This document shows, in pieces, positions 43,166 through 45,921 of a stretch of DNA of 45,921 nt. The translations under genes and the position numbers were made by a program. The notes beneath the pieces were generated by a model, which saw only the letters and a program-made list of their open reading frames with translations, was not told the origin of the DNA and did no database searches. Each line of letters begins with the position of its first letter. The stretch's first letter is position 1. Origin of the DNA: Bacteroidia bacterium (GTDB taxonomy: Bacteria > Bacteroidota > Bacteroidia > SpSt-205); the NCBI GenBank assembly GCA_026414975.1, contig JAOAHZ010000012.1, positions 1 to 45,921 on the forward strand, written 5' to 3'.

Positions 43166-44647
43166 GGGTTCAGTGTGGCTGTGTAGCTTGCTGTGGCGAC
43201 GGCTGTACAGGAAATAGAGCAAGAGCCCTATTGCCCCCCAAATCGCAAAGGCCCGTAAATTTTCTTTCCGGGCTTGGCTCATGAGGAAGATATTGACCAA
43301 GACCCCGCCCAACGATACCAGCGGCCACAAAGGCACCTTGTAGGGACGCTCTAAGTCCGGCCGTTTCAAGCGAAGGATGAAAACCGACAGCGAGACTAAA
43401 GTAAAGGCCAAAAGGGTACCGAGGCTGGTTAGCTCAGAGACATTTACAATGGGAACAAAGCTGGCCGTGAGGGACATAATCGCCCCCACAAGCAGGGTAC
43501 TGCGAAAGGGGGTCTTGTATCGCGGATGCACGAACCCAAATATGCCATGGGGGAGGAGACCATCTTTAGCCATGGCTAAAAAGATTCGTGTCTGCCCTAA
43601 GAGCATGACCAGCATGACCGATATGAGACCTGCCACCGCTGCAAAAGTGATGAGGTAGGTCGCCCAACCTACCCCGGCCCCAGCGAAGGCTGAAGCCACG
43701 GGCGCTCGCTCATCCAGCTCTTTGTAAGGTACCATCCCCGTGAGTACCACCGAAACCCCAATGTAGAGAAGCGTGGTAATCAGAAGAGAAGCCACAATAG
43801 CAAAGGGCACATCGCGACGCGGATGAATGGCTTCGCCCGCTTGCGTAGAAACCGCATCAAAACCGATGTACGCAAAAAATACAATCGTTGCCGCCGTAAA
43901 TATGCCTGGCCAGCCATAGTGAATGTTACCCGCCGCATCCGTTTCAGGCGCCGGAATGAAAGGCTTCCAGTTTTCTGGCTTGACGAAAAATGACCCAGCT
44001 AAAATGACAAATAACACGGCTCCCACTTTGATAAAAACGATGAGGTTGTTGGTGGAGGCGGTCTCCTTGATACCTCGCAGGAGGATGCTGGTTACGACCC
44101 AAGAGATGAAAAAGCCAGGTAAGTTGAAAGCGAACGATGGAGGCCACTCTCCCAGCTCTCTGGCTTTTCTCGCAGCGGTGAAAGGGTCATTCATGAGCCA
44201 ATAGGGCATTTCCAACCCCATCAGATGAAGGAGCTTGTCAAAATACCCACTCCAAGCTACTGCCACGGTGGTGGCGCCCATCATATATTCTAAAATGAGA
44301 TTCCAGCCAATAAACCAAGCAACGACCTCCCCGACTGTGGCATAGGAATAAGCGTAAGCAGAGCCCTCCACAGGGACGATACTGGCAAACTCAGCGTAGG
44401 CCATGGCTGCCAAGAGACACGCAAATCCCGCTATGACGAAGGATAGAGCTAAAGCAGGACCAGCATACAACTTCGCCGCTACGCCCGTAAGGGTGAAAAT
44501 GCCCCCTCCTATGATAGCCCCGATTCCTAAGGAGACCAGCGACCACCTCCCCAACGCCCGGCGCAGGGTGGGCTGCTGAGCTTCGTTTTGGTAAGCCTCT
44601 ACAGGCTTAGTACGAAATAAACTTCGCCAGAAGGTAGATTGCAGCAT
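43163..44647 (-). CDS. APC-family (CAT-type) amino acid permease
   Basis: A 494-residue transporter with about 12 membrane segments. TM1 holds GIGAIIGGGIFTLTG; AYAEFASIVPVEGSAYAYSYATVGE and FFAYIGFDAVSTQAGEAIHP are typical of the cationic amino acid transporter group. Substrate is likely a basic or branched amino acid but is not certain. The longer frame (to 44674, MDISCIFGR) is rejected because an exact -7 box TATTTTTG lies inside it, 5 bases before ATG 44647. It ends where the hppA promoter begins, so both may also be co-transcribed. Confidence 0.88.
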   Translation of the reverse strand: MLQSTFWRSLFRTKPVEAYQNEAQQPTLRRALGRWSLVSLGIGAIIGGGIFTLTGVAAKLYAGPALALSFVIAGFACLLAAMAYAEFASIVPVEGSAYAYSYATVGEVVAWFIGWNLILEYMMGATTVAVAWSGYFDKLLHLMGLEMPYWLMNDPFTAARKARELGEWPPSFAFNLPGFFISWVVTSILLRGIKETASTNNLIVFIKVGAVLFVILAGSFFVKPENWKPFIPAPETDAAGNIHYGWPGIFTAATIVFFAYIGFDAVSTQAGEAIHPRRDVPFAIVASLLITTLLYIGVSVVLTGMVPYKELDERAPVASAFAGAGVGWATYLITFAAVAGLISVMLVMLLGQTRIFLAMAKDGLLPHGIFGFVHPRYKTPFRSTLLVGAIMSLTASFVPIVNVSELTSLGTLLAFTLVSLSVFILRLKRPDLERPYKVPLWPLVSLGGVLVNIFLMSQARKENLRAFAIWGAIGLLLYFLYSRRHSKLHSHTEP

Positions 44648-44652
44648 GCGGC

Positions 44653-44660
44653 CAAAAATA
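44653..44660 (-). promoter_or_regulatory. -7 box TATTTTTG, 5 nt before ATG at 44647
   Basis: The exact consensus on the minus strand is followed by GCCGC and ATG. Confidence 0.6.
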
Positions 44661-44881
44661 CAGCTAATATCCATAAAGGTATGCTGCCGTGTGAGAGAAT
44701 ATGGGTCAAATATTTGGGCTCTTAGCTTAGAGGCAAATATTCACAGCTGAAACCTCTGGATACAAAGAAGGCGCCCCTGCCTACGGGTTTTTCGGCTATG
44801 AATCCTACTATACCAGCAAGCAAGGGCGCTCCTTATGATAGGCTATGACTCTTCTATTCGGGCTTGGAGGAGAGAGGGCTA

Positions 44882-45921
44882 TCAGCGGACTACGGGTACG
44901 ACCACATTATGGCCACGGTAGCTGACGATGTAGGAGCCGGGCATGGGTATAGGAAAGCCCATGGCTGTCAGGAAAGGAGAGGGGTCTATGGGTACGACCT
45001 TAAGTAGGCGCCCGTCTATGGTGTAAAGGCGGATTTCACCCCCTGCTCCCTCATCGAATAGCTGGATGTGAATGCTCTCCTGAGCTTTATCGTACCACGC
45101 ATCAAACCAGCGTCCCTCCCCCGGGCTCCACTCCACCCGCTGAGAAGTGATATAGGTCTCCGTGCGGCCATCACTGTAGCCATAGCGCAGGCGATAGAGG
45201 TTTTCACCGAGGAAGGGCTGACGGTCTGTATAAGTGGTAATCTCTGTGGGGAGCTGAGCCAGCGTCTGCCAAGTAAGCCCCCCATCGCCTGAGCGGTCTA
45301 TCGCCCAGCCAGTAAGCTGCTCAGATTCCGCTAAGCGGGCAGCGTCCCAGTTCCATCTCAGCAGGACTCCCGTGCCTCGGAGGGCTTCCGCTCGGAAGGA
45401 CACCACCGGCTGCGAAAGCGGTGTACAGTTGAAGGTCATCCCGGAGGGAAGATTCCATGTGAGATTGTAGCCTTGAGCGCCCGCCGTCCAGCCGTTAATC
45501 ATAAGAATGTAGTACTGACCAGCAGTTACATTCAGTTGACTGACCCAGCCATCTCCGTAAACATCCTCACTAGCGTCCGATGCGGTTGAGGAAAGACCCG
45601 TACAACCTGTAGTTGCGGCATATGTGCATCGTACAGGGGAGCCCAGAGAGCCGCAGATTGTAGATAGATTATTTGTAGTAAATGGCCCCCAGATGGCTAC
45701 ATCATAATCTTGCCCTGCGGGTACAGGACACACCGAGAGAGTAATATTTCCAGAAGCTCCCTGCGGTTGGAAGATGTAAAAGTTGGTGTAGTTTTCATTT
45801 GTGATGCAGCCGCCGCACTGGGCGGAATTGCCAGGCCCATAGCTAAAATCAGTTATGCCTCCACTATTGCATATTGGAGTCGCTTGCTGGCAGTCGGAGT
45901 TGCCTGCCGGCTGGCGGGTGC
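44882..45921 (-). CDS. Secreted PKD/cleaved-adhesin-like protein with T9SS-type C-terminus, partial (N-terminus beyond right edge)
   Basis: The minus-strand frame is open from the right edge (codons reading TRQPAGNSDCQQATPICNSG) to a stop at 44882, about 346 residues, so the start is missing. The first part (CITNENYTNFYIFQPQGASGNITLSV ... GQDYDVAIWGP ... GWVSQLNVTAGQYYILMINGW) is the common Bacteroidota extracellular domain with a C..G..N.WY.F pattern. A fibronectin-like module (VSFRAEALRGTGVLLRWNW ... YTDRQPFLGENLYRLRY) and a type A-like sorting end (GGEIRLYTIDGRLLKVV ... MPGSYIVSYRGHNVVVPVVR) follow. An internal GTG at 45733 is not the real start. It is probably a surface protein. Confidence 0.82.
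   Translation of the reverse strand, partial: TRQPAGNSDCQQATPICNSGGITDFSYGPGNSAQCGGCITNENYTNFYIFQPQGASGNITLSVCPVPAGQDYDVAIWGPFTTNNLSTICGSLGSPVRCTYAATTGCTGLSSTASDASEDVYGDGWVSQLNVTAGQYYILMINGWTAGAQGYNLTWNLPSGMTFNCTPLSQPVVSFRAEALRGTGVLLRWNWDAARLAESEQLTGWAIDRSGDGGLTWQTLAQLPTEITTYTDRQPFLGENLYRLRYGYSDGRTETYITSQRVEWSPGEGRWFDAWYDKAQESIHIQLFDEGAGGEIRLYTIDGRLLKVVPIDPSPFLTAMGFPIPMPGSYIVSYRGHNVVVPVVR

Noticed and set aside
44768-44832. Imperfect inverted repeat (AAGGCGCCCCTGC / GCAAGGGCGCTCCTT)
   Set aside because: The arms have mismatches and the loop is about 40 bases; too weak to call a terminator or element.
1-45921. Search for tRNA, rRNA, CRISPR arrays, transposases or integrases
   Set aside because: No T-loop-like GTTCGANTC contexts in gaps, no regularly spaced repeats and no recombinase motifs were seen by eye.

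Overview
The window looks like a chromosomal stretch of a Bacteroidota bacterium. The evidence is internal: several proteins carry type IX secretion system (T9SS) C-terminal sorting domains of both kinds (type A at 9019-12246 and 37989-39293, type B at 12250-16155), a porT-like gene sits directly behind a menaquinone methyltransferase gene (a pairing I know from this phylum), DUF4296 and DUF5686 proteins are present, and promoters follow the Bacteroidota -7 box TAnnTTTG. Shine-Dalgarno sequences are almost absent. I cannot name the species. I see no tRNA, rRNA, CRISPR array or transposase.

Left part (1-5121): a partial glycine-rich surface protein (minus), a vWA-domain protein (plus), and a minus-strand operon of an amino-acid permease and a lipoprotein. 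Centre-left (5368-16155): a lipoprotein-type beta-propeller/SpoIIE phosphatase receptor, then two tandem paralogous giant secreted proteins with a beta-helix-like start, long Gly-rich and collagen-like inserts, PKD domains and different T9SS sorting signals. The second contains a 20-base G tract that could phase-vary it.

Middle (16461-30923): a minus operon panB / 50-aa ORF / GH3-type ligase / DUF4296 lipoprotein; plus-strand menG-porT; a MoxR-like AAA ATPase; a fatty acid hydroxylase; a minus operon of a small protein, SGNH hydrolase, MBOAT acyltransferase and RND-type adaptor (probable polysaccharide O-acylation plus export or efflux); a minus operon of HMA protein, tdk, alkyltransferase-like protein and murI; and plus-strand purK and a YceI-like lipoprotein. 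Two near-identical long perfect hairpins lie behind the murI and yceI ends.

Right part (31197-45921): a DUF5686 outer-membrane protein, GNAT/FemAB-like protein, upp and a small membrane protein; a thioredoxin-fold protein and a GT2 glycosyltransferase; then on the minus strand an amino-acid permease, a K+-dependent-type membrane pyrophosphatase, a TonB-dependent receptor and a T9SS cargo protein. A further partial T9SS-type cargo gene runs off the right edge.

The most striking global feature is promoter architecture. At least a dozen genes have TAnnTT(T/C)G ending only 4-9 bases before the start codon, which predicts leaderless or nearly leaderless mRNAs. This pattern also decides several start codons (1440, 35940, 44647, 26596), and in two places the -7 box begins with the stop codon of the preceding gene.
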